A stretch of DNA of 60,000 bases, taken from NCBI GenBank assembly GCA_002633005.1, contig NMRA01000261.1, positions 312,001-372,000 of the forward strand, read 5' to 3'. Source of the DNA: Phoronis australis (taxonomy: Eukaryota; Phoronida; Phoronidae). Below are positions 23,035-34,558 of the stretch, in pieces (position 1 is the first letter of the stretch; the number at the start of each line of letters is the position of its first letter). The notes beneath the pieces are model-generated. The model was given only the letters and a program-made list of their open reading frames with translations. It ran no database searches and was not told the DNA's origin. The position numbers and the translations under genes were made by a program.

Positions 23035-23395
23035 GGTCACCAGGACATGAGGTTTACATTGGCTTCATGATAGCCAGAATACATTGGCTTTATGATAACC
23101 AGAATACATGGTATACATTGGCTTCATGATAACCAGAATACATGATATACATTGGCTTCATGATAACCAGAATAAATGGTATACATTGGCTTCATGATAA
23201 CCAGAATACATGGTATACATTGGCTTCATGATAACCAGAATACATGGTATACATTGGCTTCATGATAGCCAGAATACATGGTATACATTGGCTTCATGAT
23301 AACCAGAATACATGGTATACATTGGCTTCATGATAGCCAGAATACATGGTATACATTGGCTTCATGATAACCAGAATACATGGTATAAAGCAGCT
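23035..23395. repeat. 34-bp minisatellite
   Basis: About ten tandem units of 34 bp based on acattggcttcatgataacc plus agaatacatggtat. Most units are identical; variants have 'gatagcc' or 'aataaatgg'. The high identity suggests recent expansion. Confidence 0.9.
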
Positions 23396-23519
23396 TTATG
23401 AGAACTCAACGTCATTATTAGAAATATTTTGTATTGCATTACTATCATAAACATTGTGATAAACTGTTGATTTGTAATTAGAAACAGCAAAATAATTTTT
23501 ACGGAAGTAACCATCACTG

Positions 23520-23690
23520 CATGATGTAAAATTATGCAAAATCCTGTTATGGTGATATTGCTGTGCGTGAACTCAAATCCTGTTTAATCTCAAGATCACG
23601 TATGCGTGAACTTGCAACTGATGAGGAAACTTGACAAGTTCACTCAAATAATCATGTTCAAGTTGATAAAAATTTGGATTGCACTATTTT
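23520..23690 (+). repeat. Dispersed repeat R6, copy 1
   Basis: It shares 'aatctcaagatc', 'gtatgcgtgaactt', and a 'gacaagttcact' block with 27165-27320 (same orientation). A short inverted piece is at about 28080-28130. Confidence 0.6.
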
Positions 23691-24059
23691 TTCAAATGTC
23701 AATAATATAACATAAATTTTAGTTAATCCATTTTCAACTATTGGCAATCTCTTTTACCAAACTCATACTCGTCCGGGTTACCCTGGGCGGTAAGCCGAGC
23801 ATGGGCAGTTAAAATCGAAATTTTTGAAAAGTCGGGAGTGGGTGCTTACTGCACAAAGAACCAATTTTAACCTAACAGAGCTACACTGATGTCGGACTTC
23901 AAGCATGTCAGTTAAAATATACGTGGGCGAATTGAAGTAACGCACTTTGACGGGCTGAAGTGGAATAGCGCACACGATACAGAGGCGCCGTGATCCCGAG
24001 CATGGTTGAGTTTCTACGTACCTCGGTCGCTGCTCGTCATGTCTTGGAACTGAGGTATT

Positions 24060-24310
24060 CTTACAGATAGACGTGCCTTGAATGACCAATGACAAAAAAG
24101 GAAAATTTCTAGGTGATGTCTTGTTCCACAAATAAATAGGTTTGCTTGATAGAAACATTTGTGTGTAACAAAATTTAACTGAAATAAACAGTTTTTGCAA
24201 GAATAAAATCAAACTAATGATAAAAAAGAGACAAAAGCTAGGAAACTGGACATCCAAAAAAGAGGAAATCAAAACCAAAAATAGGAAATCCTCTTAAAAT
24301 ATGAAAATTC
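24060..24310 (-). repeat. Dispersed repeat family R1, copy 2
   Basis: Inverted relative to 300-545 and direct relative to 37480-37705. It overlaps a 166-codon minus-strand open frame (23778-24278), which is therefore probably not a gene. Confidence 0.6.
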
Positions 24311-24696
24311 CAAACCCTGATGAATATTTCATAATGAGTGACTTTCCTTCAGGACTGGTAACTGCCGTAACCTCGCTGGTTCAACAGAGAGGATGACCAT
24401 CACTGGCTTCACACACTTTTGCAAAAATAAAAGCAAAAGAAAAACACATTCACATAAGAAAATCGCAAATTTTTATAAAAAAGCTCCGAACAAATTGTTG
24501 AAGCCATGTGGTCTGGGATAAAATCAGTGTAATTCTCAGTTGAACTTTGGGCATTTCATAATGATTCATGCTTCATTGTCGCTGATTTTGTGTCTTTATT
24601 GCAATTATTCGGTGTCAGGTATGGGACTGTTGTTAAAGACCGTTTTGAAAAAATAATTGCTTGGGCAGCACACCATGTCTTGATGCATTGAATTTC

Positions 24697-26121
24697 ATGC
24701 CGTGAATAATACGCTTACACGAAAGTCACGTGCTTCTAAAGATATGCGTGACTTTTCACCGCTCCTCCTTCTGAGCAGCTTTTACCAGGATCAAAGACAA
24801 AGTGGCGCCGGAGTCGGATTCAGTTGCGACGACCGACCGCATTGTCCGGTGCAAGCAAGACCCAATTAAGTGTAATTACCCGACCATAAACCATAGTAAA
24901 CATCTCTGCCTGCATATACTGGTGAATTTTCAAAATGCATTAACCAACAATTTTCGTTAAAAACAAATACCACAGCTGTATTCAGATGGAAAAACAACCA
25001 AGTTTTTAAAAAACTATGAGCTATTGAGCTAAAATCTACAAACATTGGGTACAATTGAAGATAAACAACTGTGCGTATTGATATTACTCGGTGATTTACA
25101 AACGCTGATCACAGTTAACAATATCACATGGATTATTCTATTAATATATAACTAAGTTACATTGAAACATCTATAAACAACACACAGTGACTAAATTAGA
25201 TGTCAATAACTTTTAAAACATTGCTTATGGTCCAGTGCATGCCGAACTACTTTATTCGAGGAGTAGTACACTAACCAGAAAACTGCTATTCACGGAAATG
25301 CGCCAATTTCGATAGTTACCTTGTAGTTGTAATGGAACACCTGTGAAGACAACTAAGATGGGTAGCTTTGTAGTCAACGAGAGAGTGCAAGCAGTGGATG
25401 AGGTTGGTCGGTGGGCAAGAGCAGTGATATTATTTTTATGACTGAGAAAAAGCTAGAATAGTTATGTAGTTATTGCAATCAAAATTGTCCAGAGGTTAAA
25501 ATCTTAAGTTTGGCTATCAACATATTTGCACTAATACATATATTTTATGATTTGAGTTCTAATACAGACTGAACTTGAACTAATGGCACATGTAGTTTTG
25601 TTTGCTGTGACATGTTTGATGGAGCTGTAATCTGGAAAATTCAGGGATGTGTTCACGATTAACTAACTTTTAAGTAAAAGTTGTTTTGATACTTCGGTTA
25701 AACACAAAATAAAAAAGATAGCAACCCTAATCCGTAAAAAAAAAACAAGTAGACAGGAGTATTAAATTAAACTAATGAAAACAGGTATGAAACATGTTTA
25801 AAAACAACGTTCCTTTGGGAAGTCGCCCTTTGTCAAGATCAACACAAATTGACTTTTAGTCTTTTTGTAATATTTATAATGTACCAAGTTAGAACTGCTC
25901 TCCACATTGCAGGCTTTAACTCTGTGCAAATGACAGAGAAAAACAATTTGGGTGTAATAACGACCACCATTGTTAAGAAAGTAGTGCTAGCTATTACCTT
26001 TCCACTTCATTAGCTCAGATCTACATCAATACAAATACCCAGCTGAACAGGCTTCATAAAAGTTGTCTGGGGCTTAGGGAATCAGAGGGGTGACCAGTGT
26101 AAGTGAGAAATTCTTCACATG
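24697..26121. repeat. 1.4-kb direct repeat, copy B
   Basis: Same orientation as copy A (17688-19077). Differences are scattered point changes and small indels. It lies about 3.7 kb upstream of receptor exon 1. It carries no coding region. Confidence 0.8.
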
Positions 26122-26569
26122 TGAATTTTGAGTTTTGTTGTGTGACACATTGTTACACTTACAACACATCAGTGCACCCACCGGCTCTGCAGGTCTTGTG
26201 CAGGCAAAGCATGTGACAGCTCGCTTGCCAATTTTCCTGGCCAGCTGTAGTTGCACTTTGATCCGTCAAATGAAAAAAACAGTTTGTGAATCCTGTTCAT
26301 CGTCAGCATTCCTGTCCTGGTATGGGACAAAAGGAGCATCATTCTGTTTTCGGTGTATTTCAGAGATTTGTCTGCTGTTCAGTCTCTCAGAAAAGGTGCA
26401 TTTCAATGTTCCTGTTTCGATTATATACGCCTTGTTTATGGCGGGTTTGAAAACGTGGTTCTCTGCTACTAGTTGTGCCGATTAGTACAACTGTAGGGCC
26501 CGACAGTGTTCTTACCAGTAAGACACAACAAAGCTGAAGGCGAGTCGATAACCTGACGAAGCGGAACCA

Positions 26570-26695
26570 GGGTTTGGGTTTTATAAGTGCATGGTGGGTC
26601 GAAGGGGTTGTGGATCGAGGGGGTTGTGGGTTGAGGGGGTTGAGGGGGTCGTGGGGGTCATGGGTCAAGAGGTGTGGGGGTCGAGGGGGTTTTAG
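26570..26695. repeat. G-rich simple repeat 'gggggttgtgggtcga'
   Basis: Degenerate units of 8-16 bp with repeated GGGGG runs on +. Several runs in 125 bases could in principle form G-quadruplexes. It is noncoding. Confidence 0.75.
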
Positions 26696-27164
26696 AACAA
26701 TCCGCTTGGTTCTCGAAGACTAAATTAGGCCCTTTTAGGGACGCCATATCTGAGCAGTGCCCCATGATTTTTGAATATTAAACTTTTTGTTGGCCACAGT
26801 TTAGTAGTATACATACCATCCAAAAAATCTCTTGGCACCGACAACTTTCTCCTCACCAGGGTTCCAGTGAGCGATGATCCTGTGCCATGGCATAGGTATA
26901 GCCAGCTTGACCCACAGAACACAGTCACTAGCTGACAGAGTGAGACTCGGATATCAATCGAGCCAGTCGAGGCTAAGGACTACGTGCAGCCTAAGCCAGT
27001 CCATGTGATTCCAAGTTTAAGCACAACTCTCTACAAGTTCAGGATTTGCCAGGCCCTGATCTGACAAACAGCAAGTATGGATTGGTGCACAGAATCACGA
27101 ACAACACACTACAGACTTGACCTATCAATCAAAAGTCTCAACGCCATCTGGTGAAAGAAATCGA

Positions 27165-27320
27165 TAACGGCCAGGCAACTGCTATGCGTGAACTTAAAAT
27201 CCTGCTAATCTCAAGATCGCGTATGCGTGAACTTGGATTACACTAGGAAACTTTGACAAGTTCACTGAAATAATCACGTTCACGTTGATAAAAATTAGCA
27301 CTGCACTAAATCAAATTACA
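27165..27320 (+). repeat. Dispersed repeat R6, copy 2
   Basis: Matches 23520-23690 in the same orientation, ending in 'gttgataaaaatt' and a 'gcactgcac' block. Confidence 0.6.
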
Positions 27321-28179
27321 TGCCAATAAATTAGTGTAAACTTTAACTACCTTTCTTCAACTAGGCGATCCGTTGTTCACCCACCACAGTGACGGCGGCG
27401 TTTTCACGTTGCTCCCACTAACTTGTTCGATTCTACAGCCCAACAACAAGTTGGGAAGTTTACCCCTGTAGCCAATATCTTACAGACTGATTAACTCCAT
27501 CCCGGCATTTATGGTTGGAGAGCCAGCTCTCTTTTGTTCGATAATTGCTCTAATCTCCAATAAGATCGTATCTCACCATGACTGGGCTGTGCTGTTAAAA
27601 ATGAAAGTTAAGTTATAACATATTTGAACATAAACCAATAGCATTTCCGAAATCTTCGTCAAATGATGATCATGTTCAGTTTTTGAATCGCTTAAATCGC
27701 CCAACTGCAGCCGAAGTTTCGACAATCTGTTATTTTCGAATGTTCCTATGGTCTGGGTTTGACTTTGTTCACTTTGGTCTGTAATAAGCCTGGTAGGTAA
27801 TCGGCGTGCCTGTTGTCATAACAGGCAAAAGGCTGTGCTTCTCAGTTAACAAAGAAGCTAGATGTTATCACACGTTCAGAACCCCCACGTCTGGTAAAGT
27901 CACTGAACGGGAAAACGCTGTCATGGCTGTCATGATTTGATTTAACCATTCACTTATTCCTTCGATTTTGTCCCATGTTACGGTAAAGGATAAAATGTTT
28001 GGACGCGAGGCCAATAATTACGAAAATTATTTACACTGTACAAAAAATCCTGATCACCTTAATGAATATTCAGTTCAAAATTCACGCATACGCGATCTTG
28101 AGATCAGCAGGATTCCAAGTTTACGCACAGGACAACATCGTCGGACATCAGTGCCCTAGCCTACGGTCCCGGGCACAGG

Positions 28180-29105
28180 GGCCTGTTCCAAGAAAACTGA
28201 CTTAGCTAACACAAATCTTAAATTTAGCCAGTTTCAAGATAAAACTTCAATTTGTTCTAAGTCCATTCCAAGAAAGTAACCTTACGTTTGACTTTATTTT
28301 TTTACTCAGTTAAGTTTTGTCTTAAGTTCGACTAACTTTAATACCGGACTCTAACAACGTGAGTTTCAAAGTTTGGAAGTTGAGACAAATCTTAAGGCTT
28401 CACAGATAACTTAAGTTCATTTTCACTTAAAAGTGAACCTTGTTTACCAAGTTGTACTTATATGCCAATATCTTAAATTCTGTTTGATCTAACTCCTACA
28501 AAGTATTTTAAATGGTGAATAAATTTCCTAACAAAATTTACTATTTTATTTACTTATCTTTATTTTATCACGATTAGTAATTTTTTTGACTTTGAACAAA
28601 GATTTTAAAAGTATTGTTCCTCCAATCATAGGCCTATTCGTCTTTTCTCAACATGTTGATAACGGCAGTTTTGAGGGTACCGTGTCTCAGATTTTTGAAA
28701 TAGGTCTTAGTTTTTCAGAACGAAGCCTTCAAAAATCAAGAGTACAGCCGTTTTTACTCAAAATGCTCTAAAAAGTCGATAATCATACAACTAAGAGACC
28801 TATTTCAAAAATCTGAGGCACGGTTCCCTCGAAAATGCTGTTGACAAAAACAATATGATTGGAGGAACAACATTTTTAAAATCTCTGTTCAAAGTCAAAA
28901 CAAATTTTTCACTAAAAACACATATCTCGTGAAAAAATAAATACAAGTAAATAAGAATATAAATTTTGTTAGAAAATTTACTCACCTTTCAGAAAATATA
29001 TACTTTGTGGGGGTTAGAGCTAAAAGAATTTAAGATATTTGCACATAAGTACAGTCTGGTAAACAAGGTTCACAGTTTCCTTAAGTCAGTGTCTTGGAAC
29101 GGGCC
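28180..29105. mobile_element. Foldback (palindromic) DNA element, about 0.93 kb
   Basis: The outer ends are inverted: GGCCTGTTCCAAG near 28180 and CTTGGAACGGGCC ending at 29105. The inner arms at about 28586-28735 and 28790-28905 are also inverted: 'ttttgactttgaacaaag' against 'ctctgttcaaagtcaaaa', and ctcagatttttgaaatagg against 'cctatttcaaaaatctgag'. The whole can fold into a long stem. No clear target duplication. Shorter relatives with the same end word (GGGCCCGYTCCAAGAAACTG) occur at 32927-33150 and 33672-33905. Confidence 0.75.
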
Positions 29106-30085
29106 ACTGAATTGTAAACTCGTTTTTAGTTTAAATTGCGATATTTGGACTTCAGACACGACACACAAAAACAATAGCAATCTTACCTGCTTCAATTGCT
29201 ACATAGACCTAAAGGCTTGTTACAGTCATGCCGCCTGATCTGCTAATGATGCGCGGTTTCAAGTGATTTAAGCCCAGAGAACATTTAGACACGGACCCAT
29301 CAGTGACGTCAATGTGTGAACCCTGTAGGTGTATGAAGGCTAGCTGTTATGTTTGATATCCATAACTGTCACTGAACGAAATAATCCGTTGATCAGCAAC
29401 GTGAACATTGAATTGGCCTACAATATCGAGGCTAGGAACATCTTCTGATGCACGCCGGTCACTAACCACGGTAAGCATTGCGATAGGCCGTTTGATCTTT
29501 GGCGCCGTTCATAAATACGGAATTACAACGGAGTAACTGACTCACATTGGCACAGCCTTCAGTCCGTGTTTTGATAAATTGCGGCTCAGCTTCACACAAA
29601 TTTCTGGCTTTGTGCATTTCTCATCAAGTATGTCTAATTTACTCACGTAATTACGAACGAAGTTGGTACCATGAGATACAATTTAGAGTGGTATGCGGAT
29701 AAGAAGTACTTTTTTCTGTCGGATCGGGCCAGGTCACATGCTCCCCAATAATTTGCAGTGGTCAGTGTGAAACAGTTGCGTCCAACGTAAGCGTAGGGCT
29801 GGGGGTAGGTGGTAGTCGAAACACTGTAGAACAGAAAACATTTATAGGAATATTTGTCAATTTGGCCAGGACATGACAGTGAGGACCGGGACATTTTTTG
29901 TAGCATAAAAGACCTAAAGGTACTGGAAAACCTATATGTTTATGTATAATAACTGTTAAGAAAAAGTTCGAGAAAAGATTGCTAAGTTCAAGACAACACG
30001 AAAATCGAAACCAGAAGCAGAACTGGTTTACTCCAGGACTTCCTCTCTTGCAAGTGGAATGGAGTCGTCTGTCACTCTTTAACAT

Positions 30086-30900
30086 TTGTCTATTCGAAAT
30101 TGTCTATCACTTGATATAAATTTGGAACAGGCAGAGAGGGGACCTGGTAATACCAGCAATTGCTGCTCATTTCTTCATCATACGATGTCTTTACTAAACT
30201 CAAGTTATAAGTTATTATCAGCATATATTGCACAAAGGATAAAAACTGTTGTGAATGTATTAATTCATCCCAATCAAACTGGGTTTCTCCCTGGTCGTTT
30301 TATCAGAGAGAACACCAGAGTGAATTATGATATCTTACAACATACTCAAGTCAAGGATATTTCCATACTTCTGGTGTCAATTGATCCCGAAAAAACGTTC
30401 GATTCTATGTCCTGGGGATTTCTTAAGAAAGCTCTACACTATTTCAATTTTGGTCACGATATTATTCGTTGGTTCACAATACTCAATGAAAGTTATGGCA
30501 TCTATGCTGAGAAAATGCAAGAATGTTCAAGACTTTTTGAAGTACAAATTAATGCAATATACAGGTGACACGGTCCTCTCTATAGACGGTTCAGAGACCT
30601 CTTTAAAATCATCACTGGACCTTCTCAATCAGTTTGCTAAGTATTCTGTTTTGACTCCGGTAATATTGATAAAACTGTTTGTGTATGGATTGGTTCCAAG
30701 TTGTGCTGTCGTGATAAACTTTGTTGTGAAAAAGATTTAAAATGGGCAAGTTCCCAGTTCACATCTCTTGGAATTACCTTTTCTGTCAACTTACATGACA
30801 TAATTCATTTAAACTACGATGCAAAATTGAACAAGGTTAGAAATCCACGTGGTTCATTATCCTTAGGAATCAAAGTAATGACACTTGACCTAAAGTGGTA
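30086..30900 (+). pseudogene. LINE reverse transcriptase fragment (L1/Tx1-type), broken
   Basis: Open frames translate to reverse-transcriptase blocks: NQTGFLPGRFIRENTR, DPEKTFDSMSWGFLKKAL, then the catalytic block as MQYTGDTVLSIDGSE, and after a frameshift VWIGSKL and LGITFSVNLHDI. These match the palm of L1/Tx1-clade elements as I recall it. The first Asp of the usual YADD is replaced (YTGD), the segment between the palm blocks is deleted, and frames change. It is dead. The 3' half (30550 on) is repeated at 31079. Confidence 0.8.
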
Positions 30901-31606
30901 GGGAGACGGTCTCTTCGAAAACTCTAAATTAAACGATTTGATAAAAAATTGCGATATCTCTTACCAAAAACTTGTAAAACTCTACAGGAAAAACGTCAGT
31001 TCCCGGAGTTTTGTCGTTTTTCATACATTTAAAGACAACAGCTGCTTCACTACACGTTATTAATCCCTCGAGTTTTTNTAATGCAATATACAGGTGACAC
31101 GGTCCTCTCTATAGACGGTTCAGAGACCTCTTTAAAATCATCACTGGACCTTCTCAATCAGTTTGCTAAGTATTCTGTTTTGACTCCGGTAATATTGATA
31201 AAACTGTTTGTGTATGGATTGGTTCCAAGTTGTGCTGTCGTGATAAACTTTGTTGTGAAAAAGATTTAAAATGGGCAAGTTCCCAGTTCACATCTCTTGG
31301 AATTACCTTTTCTGTCAACTTACATGACATAATTCATTTAAGCTACGATGCAAAATTGAACAAGGTTAGAAATCCACGTGGTTCATTATCCTTAGGAATC
31401 AAAGTAATGACACTTGACCTAAAGTGGTAGGGAGACGGTCTCTTCGAAAACTCTAAATTAAAAGATTTGATAAAAAATTGCGATATCTCTTACCAAAAAC
31501 TTGTAAAACTCTACAGGAAAAACGCCAGTTCCCGGAGTTTTGTCGTTTTTCATACATTTAAAGACAGCAGCTGCTTCACTACACGTTATTAATCCCTCGA
31601 GTTTTT
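30550..31606. repeat. 528-bp direct duplication around N at 31078 (probable assembly joint)
   Basis: Positions 30550-31077 recur at 31079-31606 with constant offset 529 and only a few substitutions (for example aacgtc/aacgcc and acaaca/acagca). The single N at 31078 sits exactly between the copies. This pattern is expected when two contigs with overlapping ends were joined without collapsing the overlap. Confidence 0.85.
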
Positions 31607-31990
31607 CTTTAACGTCAGCGCCTAGTTTCGGTATACTTTCTAGAGACAACAGGTCATTTTCTTTGGCTGCATATAAATTTCCATACAATTTTCAGTAGCA
31701 CACAGTATATCTTTTTGGTTTGTCAAGCTTCGTCGGGCCTCGTCTACAAGTTTGTGAAATTTTTGTTAATGTAATTGCGTTTTTCTAAGTTACTGAAATA
31801 TTTGGACGATTTTTCACCATATTCGACCCATTTTGCCCGAGATCTCGCCATCATGGCCTTCATTTTGCCTTTTCTAATTTCCTCGTAATCTTTCTGCATA
31901 TCCGAATAAATTTCAAGGAGCAGAGCAGAATTATTGTTGCACATCATTTCACTAAAAAGACTTTTGCTCCTCTAAATTATTTTTATGTCG
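31440..31990 (-). pseudogene. LINE ORF2 fragment (between endonuclease and RT), broken
   Basis: On the minus strand: AKWVEYGEKSSKYFSNLEKR at about 31830, then LEGLITCSEAAAVFKCMKND and VEFYKFLVRDI. These correspond to the region just before the reverse transcriptase in L1/Tx1 elements. It lies head to head with the + strand RT fragment (30086-30900), so the element has an internal inversion or two insertions are present. Frames are interrupted. Confidence 0.75.
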
Positions 31991-31999
31991 ACATTTTTC

Positions 32000-32566
32000 C
32001 TGAAAGCTGAATAAGACAAAGTGTATTTTTTTATTATTCAATAGAATCATGTCAAGAAGAAGAGAATCGTCTGACAAGTATGAGTCGATATCAGGAGCTA
32101 AACGTTCCGTCTTGGAAAAAGTCCACTAGACGCGCTTGCTTGAACCAAGTGCAGTCCCTTGTAGTTGGATTACGTGATTAAATGAGCTATCAGACTGATC
32201 ACTTTGTTTTCTCGCAACCGCGATTCTCTTGTTCCGGCCCATGAAAACATCACATCACCACTGGATCCTAATAATAGAAACTTCTGATAAAAAAAGAAAT
32301 GAGTTTCTAAGCTCAAGTCCATTCGCCAACTCGGCGAATGCTTTTGCAGCTTGACAATAAAAATTAAATCCGGGAAACCTACTCCCGTGTCGTCTCACAG
32401 TCAACTCGAATGAAGTGGCGCCGCAAATGACATTCTTACTTCGATTCCAAGTCCTAAAATAGCAAGCGAATGTTCTATTTCATGTCCGTCACTCCCCCTG
32501 AAACCAAATTGACTGTTTTACCGCAACAAAATGTTCAACTGTGTAGGGGGGGGGGGGGAAGATCTC
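32000..32566. other. Unassigned sequence between LINE remnant and N at 32567
   Basis: No gene or recognised repeat. It ends in a run of G (32546-32558) immediately before the N, a likely reason for the assembly break. Confidence 0.5.
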
Positions 32567-32567
32567 N

Positions 32568-33959
32568 TGCCGTAACCCGGGGGGAGGGGAGTCCCTACCA
32601 ATTTTTTTTTAATGAAATCAGTACCCATGTGACCGGCATACCCCGCCGCAACCCGGGGATAGGGAGAAAGTGTTTGAATATTAATTTTTGAAAAAGGCTA
32701 TAAGTGTTCAAGATGTTTTAGCCATTTTGGCTAATACCTTTAAAAGTCTAGCGCGAGCCTAGAATTTCTTGCAAACACCTGAATAGATACTACACCCTTC
32801 TGTCTCAAAAATTCAAAGAATCCTTTCTCTTAGCCCTTTGCAGTTTAAAGTTAAGATACCAACCAAATTTAGACGAAAGACACGACCATTCGGGTCCACA
32901 CTTAAAATACTGGGGCCCGCTCCAAGAAACTGATTTAAGTTCATTTTTACTTAAGTCTAACATTTGGCTCAACTTCCGAACTTTGAAACTTCGCCATCCA
33001 GTAAGATAGTCAAAATTAAGACAAAACTTAAATTAAAAATTTAAGTCAAACTTGAGTACTCTTTCTTGAAACAGACTTGAGACAATTTTAATTTTTGTTT
33101 TAAAATTGACGGAAATTTAAGATTTGTTTTAGCAAAGTCAGTTTCAGTGGCGGATCTAGGATACCATAAAGGGGGGCCCAACATGTTGCCTCGGGGAATT
33201 NCAGGACTATTTTGGTGGCGCCCGAAAGAAAGCAAGGTAAGGTATAGTAGATGTCACGATTTAGCTTTATAATGTTTATGTTTTTTTACCTTGCTCATCA
33301 AAATGTCTACGAGGCAGACGTATCCCTGCCGTAACCCGGGGGGAGGGGAGTCCCTACCAATTTTTTTTTAATGAAATCAGTACCCATGTGACCGGCATAC
33401 CCCGCCGCAACCCGGGGATAGGGAGAAAGTGTTTGAATATTAATTTTTGAAAAAGGCTAGAAGTGTTCAAGATGTTTTAGCCATTTTGGCTAATACCTTT
33501 AAAAGTCTAGCGCGAGCCTAGAATTTCTTGCAAACACCTGAATAGATACTACACCCTTCTGTCTCAAAAATTCAAAGAATCCTTTCTCTTAGCCCTTCGC
33601 AGTTTAAAGTTAAGATACCAACCAAATTTAGACGAAAGACACGACCATTCGGGTCCACACTTAAAATACTGGGGCCCGTTCCAAGAAACTGATTTAAGTT
33701 CATTTTTACTTAAGTCTAACATTTGGCTCAACTTCCGAACTTTGAAACTTCGCCATCCAGTAAGATAGTCAAAATTAAGACAAAACTTAAATTAAAAATT
33801 TAAGTCAAACTTGAGTACTCTTTCTTGAAACAGACTTGAGACAATTTTAATTTTTGTTTTAAAATTGACGGAAATTTAAGATTTGTTTTAGCAAAGTCAG
33901 TTTCAGTGGCGGATCTAGGATACCATAAAGGGGGGCCCAACATGTTGCCTCGGGGAATT
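32568..33959. repeat. 633-bp duplication; first copy bounded by Ns at 32567 and 33201
   Basis: Positions 32568-33200 recur at 33327-33959 with constant offset 759 and very few differences. The first copy is delimited exactly by two single Ns, with 125 unique bases (33202-33326) before the second copy. This is most simply a small duplicate contig placed into a gap. Each copy holds a foldback-family relative (32927 / 33672) and the left end of the element at 33904. Confidence 0.85.
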
Positions 33960-34558
33960 AGGCAATGCGCGCGAAAGTTGCGAAGTTGCGGGGGTCGGGT
34001 GGACCTTCTGTTTAGAAAACGTATCTGTAAACTAAAAAAAAACGGGAACACGATTCCACCTCCATATGGGGTCTAAGACCTCCTCATCCCCTACCGGTCC
34101 TAGTTACAGAGGCAGTTAACTTGTCTCTAGTGTCTTTCTTAAGATAGTTGATTTAAACTCTTCTTTATTTCCTCACATGAACTCGGCTCGTAAGTTCCGT
34201 AAAACCATATTGTGCACATCTGGGTGTGAGTAACGCCACCAGCAAAATTTTAGTTGGAACGTCTAGTGTTTACACACACCGATTTTTACCATGCGAAAGA
34301 GTATAGTGTGCACACAGGGGCTTAGACAACTCAGGGATGGATAAAAGATTACACCAAATCACAATGCAAAGAAATTATATTTTCATCTTGAGCTCTCCCG
34401 TCAATTTTTTCCAGGTGATTTACTTGGGGTTTACAGACGCTGGCGGTGCCGTTTTTGTTTTGCTGGCGACGTGCTTTTTTATTTTTTGGTCCTGTTCCAA
34501 GGGGTGGTGGTTAAACCCCCGAATTCCCTACCCGTAGATCCGCCACTGCGAAGGGAGG
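33904..34558. mobile_element. 655-bp TIR element (possibly hAT-like), non-autonomous
   Basis: Exact 14-bp inverted ends: CAGTGGCGGATCTA at 33904-33917 and its reverse complement at 34545-34558. No clear target duplication is visible, so the superfamily is uncertain. It has no transposase. The left end alone is also present in the duplicated copy (from 33145), where it is cut off at the N. Confidence 0.65.

Larger units (their letters stand above)
20995..29999. other. Repeat-rich region upstream of the nuclear receptor
   Basis: No gene is supported. It holds two minisatellites (22066-22435, 23035-23395), repeat copies R4, R6, R1 and the 1.4-kb copy B, a G-rich stretch (26570-26695) and a foldback element (28180-29105). 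The receptor promoter should lie near 21000 or further up; I see no convincing TATA or initiator. The stretches 21000-22000, 27330-28060 and 29120-30080 show nothing recognisable. Confidence 0.5.

Noticed and set aside
23035-23395. CRISPR-like array
   Set aside because: Units are contiguous with no unique spacers, in a eukaryotic intergenic region; it is a minisatellite.
23778-24278. 166-codon open frame on -
   Set aside because: Its first half is dispersed repeat R1 read through, and the protein resembles no family I know.
17688-26121. LTR retrotransposon (two 1.4-kb direct repeats starting TG and ending near CA)
   Set aside because: The interior contains receptor exon 1 and repeats, with no gag, protease, RT or integrase, and no clear target duplication or primer site was identified.
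26074-26256. Minus-strand frame with CFAC ... CCKC, like a zinc ribbon
   Set aside because: Only four to five Cys in 60 codons, at the edge of repeat copy B, with no exon boundaries in support.
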